DNA of 52,907 nucleotides from positions 1 through 52,907 of the forward strand of contig NZ_JMQI01000065.1 in assembly GCF_000695625.1 (NCBI RefSeq), in the 5' to 3' direction. Position 1 is the first letter of the stretch, and every line of letters starts with the position of its first letter. Below, piece by piece: positions 1 through 7,627 of the stretch. Source of the DNA: Amycolatopsis rifamycinica. Lineage in GTDB: Bacteria; Actinomycetota; Actinomycetes; Mycobacteriales; Pseudonocardiaceae. The notes under the pieces were generated by a model. It made no database searches. It worked only from the letters and a program-made list of their open reading frames with translations, and had not been told where the DNA came from. Position numbers and translations under genes: made by a program.

Positions 1-66
1 CTCCGGTGCGGGGCCCGCCGTTTTCGTTTTTCCGGAGCGGAGCCGTTTCAGCGGCGGCGGCAGAAC

Positions 67-801
67 TCAGTGCGGGGCGCCGACCTCGTACTCGGGCCGG
101 TCGTTGAGCACCCGCACGGTCACCTTCATCGGCTGCCCGCCGATGGTCACCGTGCAGTCGAACGTCGTGCCGTTCTGCGCGGCCTCGTTCGCCGGGCACT
201 GCGCGTTCTTCACGTCGGGCTCGCCGTAGTTCTCGTTCAGGACCTTCACCACACCGTCCTGAAGGGACTGCTGGTCCAGCACGTCCCCGCGGAACGCGCC
301 CAGCAGCCACGCCGCGCCGCCGCCGAGCGCGAGCACCAGCACCGCGCCGGCGGCGATCAGCACCGGCTTCTTCGACTTCGGCTTCTTCGGCGGCTCAGCG
401 GCGAACGCGCCCAGACCGCCGTACTGCGTGGGCTGGAACCCGCCGCCGTACTGCTGCGGCTGCCCGTGGCCGGGTGTCGGCGGCTGCTGCGGTGCCGGCT
501 GGGACGGCCACGGCCCGCTACCCGGTTGTCCCGGCTGGGACGGCGGCGGCCACGGCCCGCTACCCGGTTGTCCCGGCTGCCACGGCCCGGAGAACGAGCC
601 CGACGGCTGCTCGGGCTGCCACGGGCCGGTGTAGGACCCCGTGGCCGGGTCCGCCTGCTGCTGCCACTGCCCGGAGTGCGGGCCGGTCGCCTGCTGCTCG
701 GGCTGCCACGCGCCCGGCTGCGGAGCGGCGCCGGGCGGGGCCGGCGGCGGCTGCCACCACTGCGGCTGCTGCGGGCCGGGCGGCTGGGACGGTGGTGTCA
801 T
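67..801 (-). CDS. Pro/Gln-rich membrane protein with C-terminal DUF4333-like domain
   Basis: This 244-residue protein has a long N-terminal tail (residues 1-135) rich in Pro, Gln, Gly and Trp, with repeated GSGPWP-type units. A basic stretch (PPKKPKSKK, about 138-146) leads into one transmembrane helix at about 147-169. A roughly 75-residue extracytoplasmic domain follows, with two cysteines (202 and 216) that could form a disulfide; this arrangement is typical of the actinobacterial DUF4333 family. It starts 29 bp downstream of the lipoprotein gene on the same strand, so the two probably form an operon and act at the cell envelope. The biochemical function is unknown. Confidence 0.8.
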   Translation of the reverse strand: MTPPSQPPGPQQPQWWQPPPAPPGAAPQPGAWQPEQQATGPHSGQWQQQADPATGSYTGPWQPEQPSGSFSGPWQPGQPGSGPWPPPSQPGQPGSGPWPSQPAPQQPPTPGHGQPQQYGGGFQPTQYGGLGAFAAEPPKKPKSKKPVLIAAGAVLVLALGGGAAWLLGAFRGDVLDQQSLQDGVVKVLNENYGEPDVKNAQCPANEAAQNGTTFDCTVTIGGQPMKVTVRVLNDRPEYEVGAPH

Positions 802-830
802 CGGAGCTCACCTCGGGTCGTGGTCACGCT

Positions 831-1724
831 TCAGCTGCCCTGCGCTTCGCCGAGCCGGCGGTAGAACTCGTCCATCGCCGCCCGGTCGGGCAGCACCGTG
901 ATCTGGCTCGCGTCCGGCAGCTTCGGCATGTCCTGCGGGCTCGCCTTGCCGGTGAACCGGAACTCGTACTTGAGCTCGAGCTGGTGGCCGTCGCCGGCGA
1001 ACTTGGCCTCCATCACGAAGGAGGCGAGGCTGCCGTCGGGGTTCAGCGTGATCGTGGCCGGGACCGCGGCCTTCTTCAGCTCCGGTCCGACCTGGCCGGT
1101 GATGCTGGGCGGCAGGATCTCGACCTTGTTCTTGACGAAGATCTCGAACGGCACGTTCACGGTCAGCGCGGTCTTGCCGTCGCCGAGGCTCTTCGCCCCG
1201 CGGACCGCGCGTTTGTCGGCCTCGTACGCCTGCGCGGCCGAGTCCGCCATCCGGCACGGCGTCAGCACCCCGCCCCACGCGCACGGCACGACCAGCCCGC
1301 CTTCCGGCTTGGGCATCGACACCCACGCCGTCGGCGAGACGCCCTTCTGGACGTACACCGGGCCGAGGTAGGTGTACTCGACCGCGCCTTCGGCGGGCGT
1401 GTAGGTGTCGATGATCTCGTCCGGGTGCTTCTGCGACCGGTGGCGCACCGCGCGGCTCTCCGGGCTGCCGGTGCGCGCGGACGTCACGGTGCTGTGGATC
1501 CACTTGTCGTCGAACTTGAAGTAGGCGTCCAGCGAGTTGGTGACGTCCCGCGAATCGGTGATGGCGTCGGAGAGCTTGCCGATCACCTGCTCGAACTTGG
1601 CGCCGACGTAGTCCGCCGCGTCGTCGCCCTTCGGCAGCGCGGTGCCCGCCTTCGCCTGGCCGCAGGCGCTGACCAGGGCCAGCAGGGCACCCAGGACGAA
1701 GATCGCCTTCGGTCGTTTGCTCAT
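831..1724 (-). CDS. Predicted lipoprotein of unknown function
   Basis: The 297-residue product starts with a basic n-region, a hydrophobic core and a lipobox (LVSAC, Cys21), so it should be lipid-anchored on the outer face of the membrane. The mature part has no catalytic motif I recognise. Its mix of charged and beta-prone segments resembles LppX/LprG-like or other binding lipoproteins only in general style. It lies upstream of the DUF4333 membrane protein in the same direction, and the two may work together. The start was chosen because the signal peptide begins there directly. Confidence 0.75.
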   Translation of the reverse strand: MSKRPKAIFVLGALLALVSACGQAKAGTALPKGDDAADYVGAKFEQVIGKLSDAITDSRDVTNSLDAYFKFDDKWIHSTVTSARTGSPESRAVRHRSQKHPDEIIDTYTPAEGAVEYTYLGPVYVQKGVSPTAWVSMPKPEGGLVVPCAWGGVLTPCRMADSAAQAYEADKRAVRGAKSLGDGKTALTVNVPFEIFVKNKVEILPPSITGQVGPELKKAAVPATITLNPDGSLASFVMEAKFAGDGHQLELKYEFRFTGKASPQDMPKLPDASQITVLPDRAAMDEFYRRLGEAQGS

Positions 1725-1985
1725 GCCGTCCCCTGCTCAGCCGTGTCGCCCGGATCGTCCCATCCTCGCGTGCCGAGGCGGCGCGTGCAGGCGCTTCGGC
1801 CGGAAAATTCCGGTAGAGTGCCGGCTGCGCCCGGGCCGTCCGGAGCCTAGTATGGGCGCTTCCACCACCCCCGCTGCGCGGGTGCGGTGACCGTGGGGGT
1901 ATCTTCATATGTCGTTGTGCGCTGCGGCGCGTAAGCGCTAGGCCCGCACAGAACCCACACGCAATGTTGACGACGAGGTAGACCC
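1725..1985. promoter_or_regulatory. Divergent intergenic region with the rplM leader
   Basis: This 261-bp gap separates the minus-strand lipoprotein gene from rplM. It contains two plus-strand -10-like hexamers, TAGAGT at 1814-1819 and TAGTAT at 1848-1853, and a further TATCTT at 1900-1905, all without convincing -35 boxes. Ribosomal protein operons are often feedback-regulated through their leaders, but I cannot identify a defined L13-leader fold here. Confidence 0.35.
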
Positions 1986-2438
1986 TTGCCCACGTACAGC
2001 CCCAAGCCCGGCGACGTCACTCGTGCCTGGCACGTGATCGACGCCGAGGATGTCGTGCTCGGACGGCTGGCGACCGAGGTCGCCACGCTGCTGCGCGGCA
2101 AGCACAAGCCGACCTACGCCCCGCACGTGGACACCGGTGACTTCGTCATCATCGTCAACGCCGAGAAGGTCGCGCTCACCGGAAACAAGCGCGAGCAGAA
2201 GTTCGCGTACCGGCACAGCGGTTACCCGGGCGGTCTGCGGAAGCGCTCGTTCGGCGAGCTGCTGGACACCAAGCCCGAGCACCTTGTCGAGAAGGTCGTC
2301 AAGGGCATGCTGCCGAAGAACAAGCTCGGCCGCGCTCAGGCGAAGAAGCTGAAGGTGTACGCCGGCCCGCAGCACCCGCACGCCGCGCAGCAGCCGCAGG
2401 CGCGCGAGATCACCAAGATCGCGCAGGTCGCGCAGTGA
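1986..2438 (+). CDS. rplM: 50S ribosomal protein L13
   Basis: This 150-residue protein is the expected length for L13, an early-assembly 23S rRNA-binding protein of the large subunit. The family signature region with GLRKRSFGELL and MLPKNKLGRAQ is intact in the second half. Translation begins at a TTG codon (MPTYSPKPGD), which matches the usual actinobacterial N-terminus. The stop codon overlaps the rpsI GTG start within GTGA, so rplM and rpsI are translationally coupled, as in nearly all bacteria. Confidence 0.97.
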   Translation: MPTYSPKPGDVTRAWHVIDAEDVVLGRLATEVATLLRGKHKPTYAPHVDTGDFVIIVNAEKVALTGNKREQKFAYRHSGYPGGLRKRSFGELLDTKPEHLVEKVVKGMLPKNKLGRAQAKKLKVYAGPQHPHAAQQPQAREITKIAQVAQ

Positions 2439-2953
2439 GTGAGGAACAGTCTGTGACCAGCACCGAGACCGAGGCCCCCGAGGTCGTCGAGACCACCGAG
2501 GCGACCGAGACCGGCGCCGTCGCGACCAGCGAGACCCCCGCCGCGCCGCGTCCGTCGCGTGCCGCCGGCGGCAACGCCCAGACCGTCGGCCGCCGCAAGG
2601 AAGCCGTCGTCCGCGTGCGGGTCGTCCCGGGCACCGGTGAGTTCAAGCTCAACGGCCGCACCCTCGAGGAGTACTTCCCGAACAAGGTGCACCAGCAGCT
2701 CATCCGTGACCCGCTGGTCCTGGTCGAGAAGCCGGACTCGTTCGACATCTTCGCCAACCTCAAGGGTGGCGGCGTCTCGGGCCAGGCCGGTGCGCTGCGC
2801 CTGGCGATCGCCCGTGCGCTCATCGAGGTCGACCCGGACGACCGCCCGGCCCTCAAGAAGGCCGGCTTCCTGACCCGTGACGCGCGCGCCACGGAGCGGA
2901 AGAAGTACGGCCTCAAGAAGGCCCGCAAGGCCCCGCAGTACAGCAAGCGCTGA
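2435..2953 (+). CDS. rpsI: 30S ribosomal protein S9
   Basis: This 172-residue S9 has an acidic Glu/Thr-rich N-terminal extension of about 40 residues, common in actinobacteria. The conserved core (GRRKEAVVRVRVVPGTG, about 50-66) follows, and the basic C-terminal tail ends in SKR, which reaches the ribosomal P site. It starts at GTG, overlapping the rplM stop by 4 bases. A strong hairpin terminator follows 22 bp after the stop, closing the rplM-rpsI operon. Confidence 0.97.
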   Translation: MSEEQSVTSTETEAPEVVETTEATETGAVATSETPAAPRPSRAAGGNAQTVGRRKEAVVRVRVVPGTGEFKLNGRTLEEYFPNKVHQQLIRDPLVLVEKPDSFDIFANLKGGGVSGQAGALRLAIARALIEVDPDDRPALKKAGFLTRDARATERKKYGLKKARKAPQYSKR

Positions 2954-2975
2954 TCGCGCCCTCAGGCGCGAACCA

Positions 2976-3019
2976 CCGGAGCGCCCATCCGTCCATCGGA
3001 TGGGCGCTCCGGCGTTTTT
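2976..3019 (+). terminator. Rho-independent terminator of rplM-rpsI
   Basis: A perfect 16-bp stem (CCGGAGCGCCCATCCG at 2976-2991 and its complement at 2997-3012) with a 5-base loop is followed by CG and a run of five T. It sits directly after rpsI and before glmM. Confidence 0.93.
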
Positions 3020-3124
3020 GCCGGTGTGCTGTTTTCGCCGGTCGGAGCGACATCACCGGGGTGGGGGAACGCGGTCCATCGGGGTCGCTAGGTTGTCGTG
3101 GTGTTCCCACAAGGAGGTCGATCG

Positions 3125-4459
3125 ATGGCACGCCTGTTCGGTACCGACGGGGTTCGTGGCCTGGCCAACGCCGAGCTGACGCCGGAGCTGGCCATGGCGC
3201 TGGCGGCCAGTGCCGCCCGCGTGCTCGCCGCGCACGACCGCTCGCACCGGCCGGTCGCGGTCGTCGGCCGCGACCCGCGCGCCAGCGGCGAGATGCTGGA
3301 AGCCGCGGTCGTGGCGGGCCTGACGTCCGCCGGGGCCGACGTGCGCCGCGTCGGGGTGCTGCCCACGCCCGCCGTCGCCTACCTGGTCGGCGCGCTCGGG
3401 GCCGACCTCGGTGTGATGATCTCCGCGTCGCACAACCCGATGCCGGACAACGGCATCAAGCTCTTCGCCGCGGGCGGGCACAAGCTGCCCGACGGCATCG
3501 AGGACGAGATCGAAGCCGGCCTGTCCGCCGACGCCGTCCGCCCGACGGGCGCCGGGGTGGGCCGCGTCACGGACGTCGAAGACGCCCTCGACCGCTACGC
3601 CACCCACCTGCTCGACGCCACGCCGCACCCGCTCGCCGGGCTCAAGGTGGTCGTCGACTGCGCCAATGGCGCTGCCTTCGCCGCCGCGCCCGAGGTCTAC
3701 CGCCGGGCCGGTGCCGAGGTCGTCGCGCTGTACGCCGACCCGGACGGCATCAACATCAACCAGCACTGCGGCTCCAACCACCCGGAGAAGCTGCGTGAGG
3801 CGGTCGTCGCCCACGGCGCCGACCTCGGTATCGCCCACGACGGCGACGCCGACCGCTGCGTGGCCGTCGACTCCGCCGGCGAGCTGGTGGACGGCGACCA
3901 GATCATGGCCGTCCTGGCGCTCGCGCTGGCCGAGACCGGCGAGCTCACCAAGGACACCCTGGTCGCGACCGTGATGAGCAACCTCGGCCTGCACCTGGCG
4001 ATGAAGGCGCACGGCATCACCGTCGTCACGGCCGCGGTGGGCGACCGGTACGTCCTCGAAGAGCTGCGCGCGGGCGGCTTCGCGCTGGGTGGAGAGCAGT
4101 CGGGTCACGTCGTGCTCCCGGCCCACGCCACCACCGGCGACGGCCTGCTGACCGCGCTGCGCCTGATGAGCCGCATGGCCGAGACGGGCAAGTCCCTGGC
4201 CGACCTGGCGGCCGTGATGAACCGGCTGCCGCAGGTGCTGGTCAACGTCCCGGTCGCCGACAAGGCCGCGGTCGCCGACTCCTCCGAGGTCCGCACGGCC
4301 GTCGGCGAGGTCGAGGCCGAGCTGGGCGAGGAGGGCCGGGTGCTGCTGCGCCCGTCCGGCACCGAGCAGCTGGTCCGCGTGATGGTCGAGGCCCCGGCGC
4401 AGTCGACCGCGCAGGCCGCGGCCGACCGCCTGGCCGGGGTCGTTTCAGCCGTTTCCTGA
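3125..4459 (+). CDS. glmM: Phosphoglucosamine mutase
   Basis: GlmM converts glucosamine-6-phosphate to glucosamine-1-phosphate, the second committed step to UDP-GlcNAc for peptidoglycan. The 444-residue protein opens with ARLFGTDGVRG, carries the phosphoserine loop (ISASHNPMPDNG, about residues 100-111) and the metal-binding DGDADRC (about 240-246). Near the C-terminus is the phosphate-binding RPSGTEQLVRVM. I chose the ATG at 3125 because AAGGAGG lies 7 bases upstream and homologues begin MARLFGTDG; an upstream in-frame GTG would add nine unlikely residues. Its 3' end overlaps the convergent P450 gene by 15 bp. Confidence 0.97.
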   Translation: MARLFGTDGVRGLANAELTPELAMALAASAARVLAAHDRSHRPVAVVGRDPRASGEMLEAAVVAGLTSAGADVRRVGVLPTPAVAYLVGALGADLGVMISASHNPMPDNGIKLFAAGGHKLPDGIEDEIEAGLSADAVRPTGAGVGRVTDVEDALDRYATHLLDATPHPLAGLKVVVDCANGAAFAAAPEVYRRAGAEVVALYADPDGININQHCGSNHPEKLREAVVAHGADLGIAHDGDADRCVAVDSAGELVDGDQIMAVLALALAETGELTKDTLVATVMSNLGLHLAMKAHGITVVTAAVGDRYVLEELRAGGFALGGEQSGHVVLPAHATTGDGLLTALRLMSRMAETGKSLADLAAVMNRLPQVLVNVPVADKAAVADSSEVRTAVGEVEAELGEEGRVLLRPSGTEQLVRVMVEAPAQSTAQAAADRLAGVVSAVS

Positions 4460-5329
4460 CGCGAGGGTGACCACGGCCTTCGCCAGGCCGTGGAACACCG
4501 GGTGGGTCTTCCAGCGCACTTCGCCCACCCGGCACCCGTCGCCGAGGACCTTCGCCAGCGCCGTGAGCGCGATTTCGCCCTCGGCCACCGCCACCCCGGA
4601 GCCCGGGCACGCGTGGCGGCCCAGGCCGAACGGCAGGCCGTCGGTCAGCGAGATCGCCACCGGGCCGTCCGGGCCGAAGCGCAGGACGTACCGCGCCGGA
4701 CAGATCGCCGTCACCAGCTCCCGCACGCTCCGCGGCCCCGAAGTCGCGAATTCGAGGCCCGCGCACGCCAGGAAGTTCAGCGAGTTCTCGTAGACCGCGT
4801 GCGCCAGCACCACGGCGTTGATGACCAGCTCGTCCTCGTCGAGCCGCCCGGCCGCGTGGGCCGCCCGCAACGCGGTCAGGCCGCCCGGCCCGGCCACCGT
4901 CCGGCTGAGCTGCACCGCCAGCCGGAACGCCGACACCTGCCCGGCCCGGTCGGTGCCGCCGAAGACGTCCAGGTTCGCCGTCGTCGCTTCGAGGTGGTCC
5001 AGGAACACGTCGTCGAGGGGGACGCCCAGCACCGCCGACGTCACCGCGCCCGCCACCGGCCGCGCGAAATCGCGCACCAGGTCGAACGACGTCCCCAGCC
5101 CGGCCACCGCGTCCTCGATCGACGCGCGCAGCGACGCCGGGAACGGCTCCAGCCCGGCGACGATCTCCCGCAGCACCGCCCGCACGCGGGCGTGGTCTTC
5201 GCCGTCCCGCAGCAGCACGCTGGGGGAGCCGCCGCCGGGATCCGAGGTCAGGTCCGGTGATCGCAGGGCCCGCGCGCACGCGTCGCGGCCGGAGACGACG
5301 CCGATGCCGTGCCGTTCGAACTCGTCCAT
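4445..5329 (-). CDS. Reduced cytochrome P450-like protein
   Basis: This 294-residue protein is about 100 residues shorter than a normal bacterial P450. It keeps the heme-ligand loop (PFGLGRHACPG, with the Cys thiolate), a C-helix-like DGEDHARVR and a segment resembling DLVeefArPL. The I-helix signature AGxxT is replaced by HAVYENS, and the K-helix ExxR by ELVT. The roughly 50 residues with the meander Arg, normally between K-helix and heme loop, are nearly absent, so the ERR triad is missing. It is divergent from the acyl-AMP ligase with only 30 bp between starts, suggesting shared control and an acyl-ACP-bound substrate (inference). Catalytic competence is uncertain. Confidence 0.8.
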   Translation of the reverse strand: MDEFERHGIGVVSGRDACARALRSPDLTSDPGGGSPSVLLRDGEDHARVRAVLREIVAGLEPFPASLRASIEDAVAGLGTSFDLVRDFARPVAGAVTSAVLGVPLDDVFLDHLEATTANLDVFGGTDRAGQVSAFRLAVQLSRTVAGPGGLTALRAAHAAGRLDEDELVINAVVLAHAVYENSLNFLACAGLEFATSGPRSVRELVTAICPARYVLRFGPDGPVAISLTDGLPFGLGRHACPGSGVAVAEGEIALTALAKVLGDGCRVGEVRWKTHPVFHGLAKAVVTLASGNG

Positions 5330-5359
5330 CGCTTCGACACGGTAGGGCAGGATGGGGCC

Positions 5360-6892
5360 GTGCCGCCCGCAGCCGTCCCGGATGACGTCCTCGCCACGCC
5401 GTTCACGGACTACCTGCTCCGCAACGCGCGTGCGGACCGCCCCGCGTTCACCTGCCGCACCTTCCCCGGACCGGCCGACCACACGCTGACCTGGCCGCAG
5501 GTGCTCGCCCGCGTGCGCGGGGTCGCCCGCGAGCTGCGGCGCGTCACCCGGCCGGGTGATCGAGTGGCGATCGTCGCCCGGCAGGACCTCGGTTACGTCA
5601 CCGCTTTCCTCGGGACGCTCTACGCCGGGCGCATCGCGGTCCCGCTGTCGGTCCCCACCGGCCGCACCCACCGCGCCCGGATCGAGGCGGCCTTCGCGGA
5701 CGCCACCCCGGCCGTGTGCCTGACGTCGAAGAACCTCGTGGACAAGGTTCCGCCGTCCGCCGTGCTCGCCGTCGAGGACATCGAGCCCGACGACGACGAG
5801 CCACCCGCCGCCGTGGCGATGACCGATCCCGCGTACCTGCAGTACACGTCCGGCTCGACGCGCCGCCCGGTCGGCGCCGTGATCTCGCACCGCGCGCTGG
5901 TGGCCGGCTGCTGGCAGACAACGCGGTGCTACCACGCCGACGCGTCGACGCCGCTGGCCGGCTGGGTCCCGTTCTTCCACGACATGGGCCTGATCCTGCT
6001 CATCGGCACGCCCGTCTTCCTCGGCTCGCGGTCGGTGTTCTTCACGCCGCTGGAGTTCGTGCGCGACCCGCTGCGCTGGATCCGGCTGCTGGCCGAGCAC
6101 CCGGGGGTCGTCACCGGCGCGCCGAACTTCGCCTTCGACCTGGCCGCGGCGGCGGCGGGCGACCTCGAAGACGTCGATCTCTCGCAGGTGAACTCCCTGC
6201 TCAACGGGAGCGAACCCGTCCGCGCGGCCACCGTCGAAGCCTTCGCGAAGGCCTTCGCCCCCTTCGGGCTGCCGCGGGCGGCGCAGAAGCCGGCCTACGG
6301 CCTCGCCGAGGCGACCGTGTTCGTCACGAGCGCGGGGGACGAGGGGCCGACGATCACGGCGTTCGACGGCGGCGAGCCGCGCGTGTCGGTCGGGCGGCCG
6401 TACGGTCAGCGGATCCGCGTCGACGGCGGGGAGATCCAGGTGTCCGGCCCGAACGTCGCGGACGGCTACTGGGGCCGCGACGACGTGATCGCCCCCGGCG
6501 GCTGGCTGCGCACCGGCGACCTCGGGTTCGTCCACGACGGCGAGCTGTACGTCACCGGGCGGCTCAAGGACCTGATCATCGTCGACGGCCGCAACCACCA
6601 CCCCCAGGACATCGAGGCCACCGTCGAGGCCGCCCACCCGGGCATCCGGCGCGTCGCCGCGTTCGCCGTGCGGGACGGCCACGGCGAAGGCGTCGCGGTC
6701 GTGGCCGGGTGCGTCGCGCCGGACGAGGCGGTGGAGACGGCGGTGCGGCGGGCCGTCTCGGCGGCCCACGGCCTGCCGCTGCGCGCCCTGTGGCTGGTGC
6801 GGCCGGGTGAGGTGCCGCGGACCTCCAGCGGCAAGGTGTCCCGCGCCGCGGCCCGCGAGCGCTGGTGGGGCGAGAATGAGCGGCATGGCTGA
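5360..6892 (+). CDS. Fatty-acyl-AMP ligase (FAAL-type adenylating enzyme)
   Basis: The 510-residue enzyme belongs to the ANL superfamily and should activate a fatty acid as acyl-AMP for transfer to a carrier protein. It shows the P-loop YTSGSTRRPVGAV, the FAAL-typical VPFFHDMGL and LLNGSEPV segments and the YGLAEA motif. It also has WLRTGDLGF, GRLKDLIIVDGRN and a C-terminal SSGKVSR with the catalytic Lys. I prefer the GTG at 5360, which has an AGGA element 7 bases upstream; an upstream ATG at 5309 would overlap the divergent P450 gene. The acyl carrier protein overlaps its 3' end, so loading onto that ACP is the obvious role. Confidence 0.88.
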   Translation: MPPAAVPDDVLATPFTDYLLRNARADRPAFTCRTFPGPADHTLTWPQVLARVRGVARELRRVTRPGDRVAIVARQDLGYVTAFLGTLYAGRIAVPLSVPTGRTHRARIEAAFADATPAVCLTSKNLVDKVPPSAVLAVEDIEPDDDEPPAAVAMTDPAYLQYTSGSTRRPVGAVISHRALVAGCWQTTRCYHADASTPLAGWVPFFHDMGLILLIGTPVFLGSRSVFFTPLEFVRDPLRWIRLLAEHPGVVTGAPNFAFDLAAAAAGDLEDVDLSQVNSLLNGSEPVRAATVEAFAKAFAPFGLPRAAQKPAYGLAEATVFVTSAGDEGPTITAFDGGEPRVSVGRPYGQRIRVDGGEIQVSGPNVADGYWGRDDVIAPGGWLRTGDLGFVHDGELYVTGRLKDLIIVDGRNHHPQDIEATVEAAHPGIRRVAAFAVRDGHGEGVAVVAGCVAPDEAVETAVRRAVSAAHGLPLRALWLVRPGEVPRTSSGKVSRAAARERWWGENERHG

Positions 6893-7145
6893 CCCGGGTA
6901 CCTACGTCGACGAGATCCGGCGGATCATCGCCTTCGCGCTGGAAATCCCGCCCGAGCGGCTCACCGAAACGACGCCGTTCGACGACCTCGGCATGACGTC
7001 CCGACAGCGGATCCAGCTGCTCTCGCGGGTCGAGGTGACCTACGGCGTCTCGGTCGACATCGACGAGCTCGAGCGGCTGGTGGACATCCGGGGCGTCGCC
7101 GAGGTGATCTCCGAGGCGGTCGCGGCCCAGCGGCCCGGCGGCTGA
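6876..7145 (+). CDS. Acyl carrier protein
   Basis: This 89-residue acidic protein has the four-helix ACP pattern. The phosphopantetheine attachment site is DLGMTSRQRIQLL, where the usual DSL is TSR; the modifiable Ser is present but the preceding Asp is replaced by Thr. It overlaps the ligase gene by 17 bp in another frame, so both are translated together. Two in-frame ATGs (6876, 6885) are possible; the first has GGTGGGG upstream. By analogy with FAAL-ACP pairs such as JamA/JamC it should carry the activated acyl chain, with the divergent P450-like protein as candidate tailoring enzyme. Confidence 0.85.
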   Translation: MSGMADPGTYVDEIRRIIAFALEIPPERLTETTPFDDLGMTSRQRIQLLSRVEVTYGVSVDIDELERLVDIRGVAEVISEAVAAQRPGG

Positions 7146-7312
7146 GGCTCGGGCGGGTGCACTTCGCGGAAGCCCAGGTCTGGCGCCCGGCCGGACGCTA
7201 GACTCGGTGTGCATCTGCGACGGGTGCATCTGCGACGGCACCGAACGGTGTCCGGGCGCGTCACAGTCCCGGAACGCAAGAGGGACCTGTGGGATCGAAG
7301 GGGGCAGCGACC
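7146..7312 (+). promoter_or_regulatory. Leader of the 7.3-10.6 kb operon with a 15-bp tandem repeat
   Basis: A -10-like TAGACT lies at 7199-7204. Two head-to-tail copies of GTGCATCTGCGACGG follow (7209-7223 and 7224-7238), so the repeat would lie at the 5' end of the transcript or just downstream of it. No clear -35 box is visible. The repeat could be an operator or a leader feature. Confidence 0.4.
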
Positions 7313-7627
7313 ATGCCGAACGGCTACGAAGCGAGTTCGGAGGCGATGACGCGGGCGCAGATCCGCCTGGCGGACGTCGCCGACGACCCGGCGAACGAAG
7401 CGAAGAAGGTCGCGCCGACCGAGATCGTGGCGGTGGACTTCGGTCGCGTGCACCAGGAGAGCTTCGGGAAGTACAAGGCCGGGATCGACGAGATCGGCGC
7501 GGGCATGACGGGGCTCTCGAACGCCCTGCTGAACCTCGGCAGCGGGATCGGATCGGCCGGCTCGAAGTACACCGCGCAGGAAGCGAACGCCGGTGCGCAG
7601 GCGAACCAGGCCGGGGGTAACCGCTGA
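7313..7627 (+). CDS. Small helical protein, EspC/WXG100-superfamily-like
   Basis: The 104-residue protein has no signal peptide or membrane helix. It contains a hydrophobic/Gly-spaced helical stretch (about 48-80, GIDEIGAGMTGLSNALLNLG) and an Ala/Gln/Asn-rich tail. The shape and length resemble the EspC/DUF2580 or WXG100-type substrates of type VII secretion, but no WxG turn is seen, so this is tentative. I chose the ATG at 7313, which has AAGGGGG 8 bases upstream. Its stop overlaps the next start in TGATG. From memory, mycobacteria carry a similarly sized small gene next to glmM. Confidence 0.6.
   Translation: MPNGYEASSEAMTRAQIRLADVADDPANEAKKVAPTEIVAVDFGRVHQESFGKYKAGIDEIGAGMTGLSNALLNLGSGIGSAGSKYTAQEANAGAQANQAGGNR

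Noticed and set aside
4445..6886. Minus-strand open frame of over 800 codons running through the acyl-AMP ligase gene
   Set aside because: Only the part below 5329 shows P450 motifs. The upper part is Arg/Val/Asp-rich shadow coding opposite a well-supported ligase gene.
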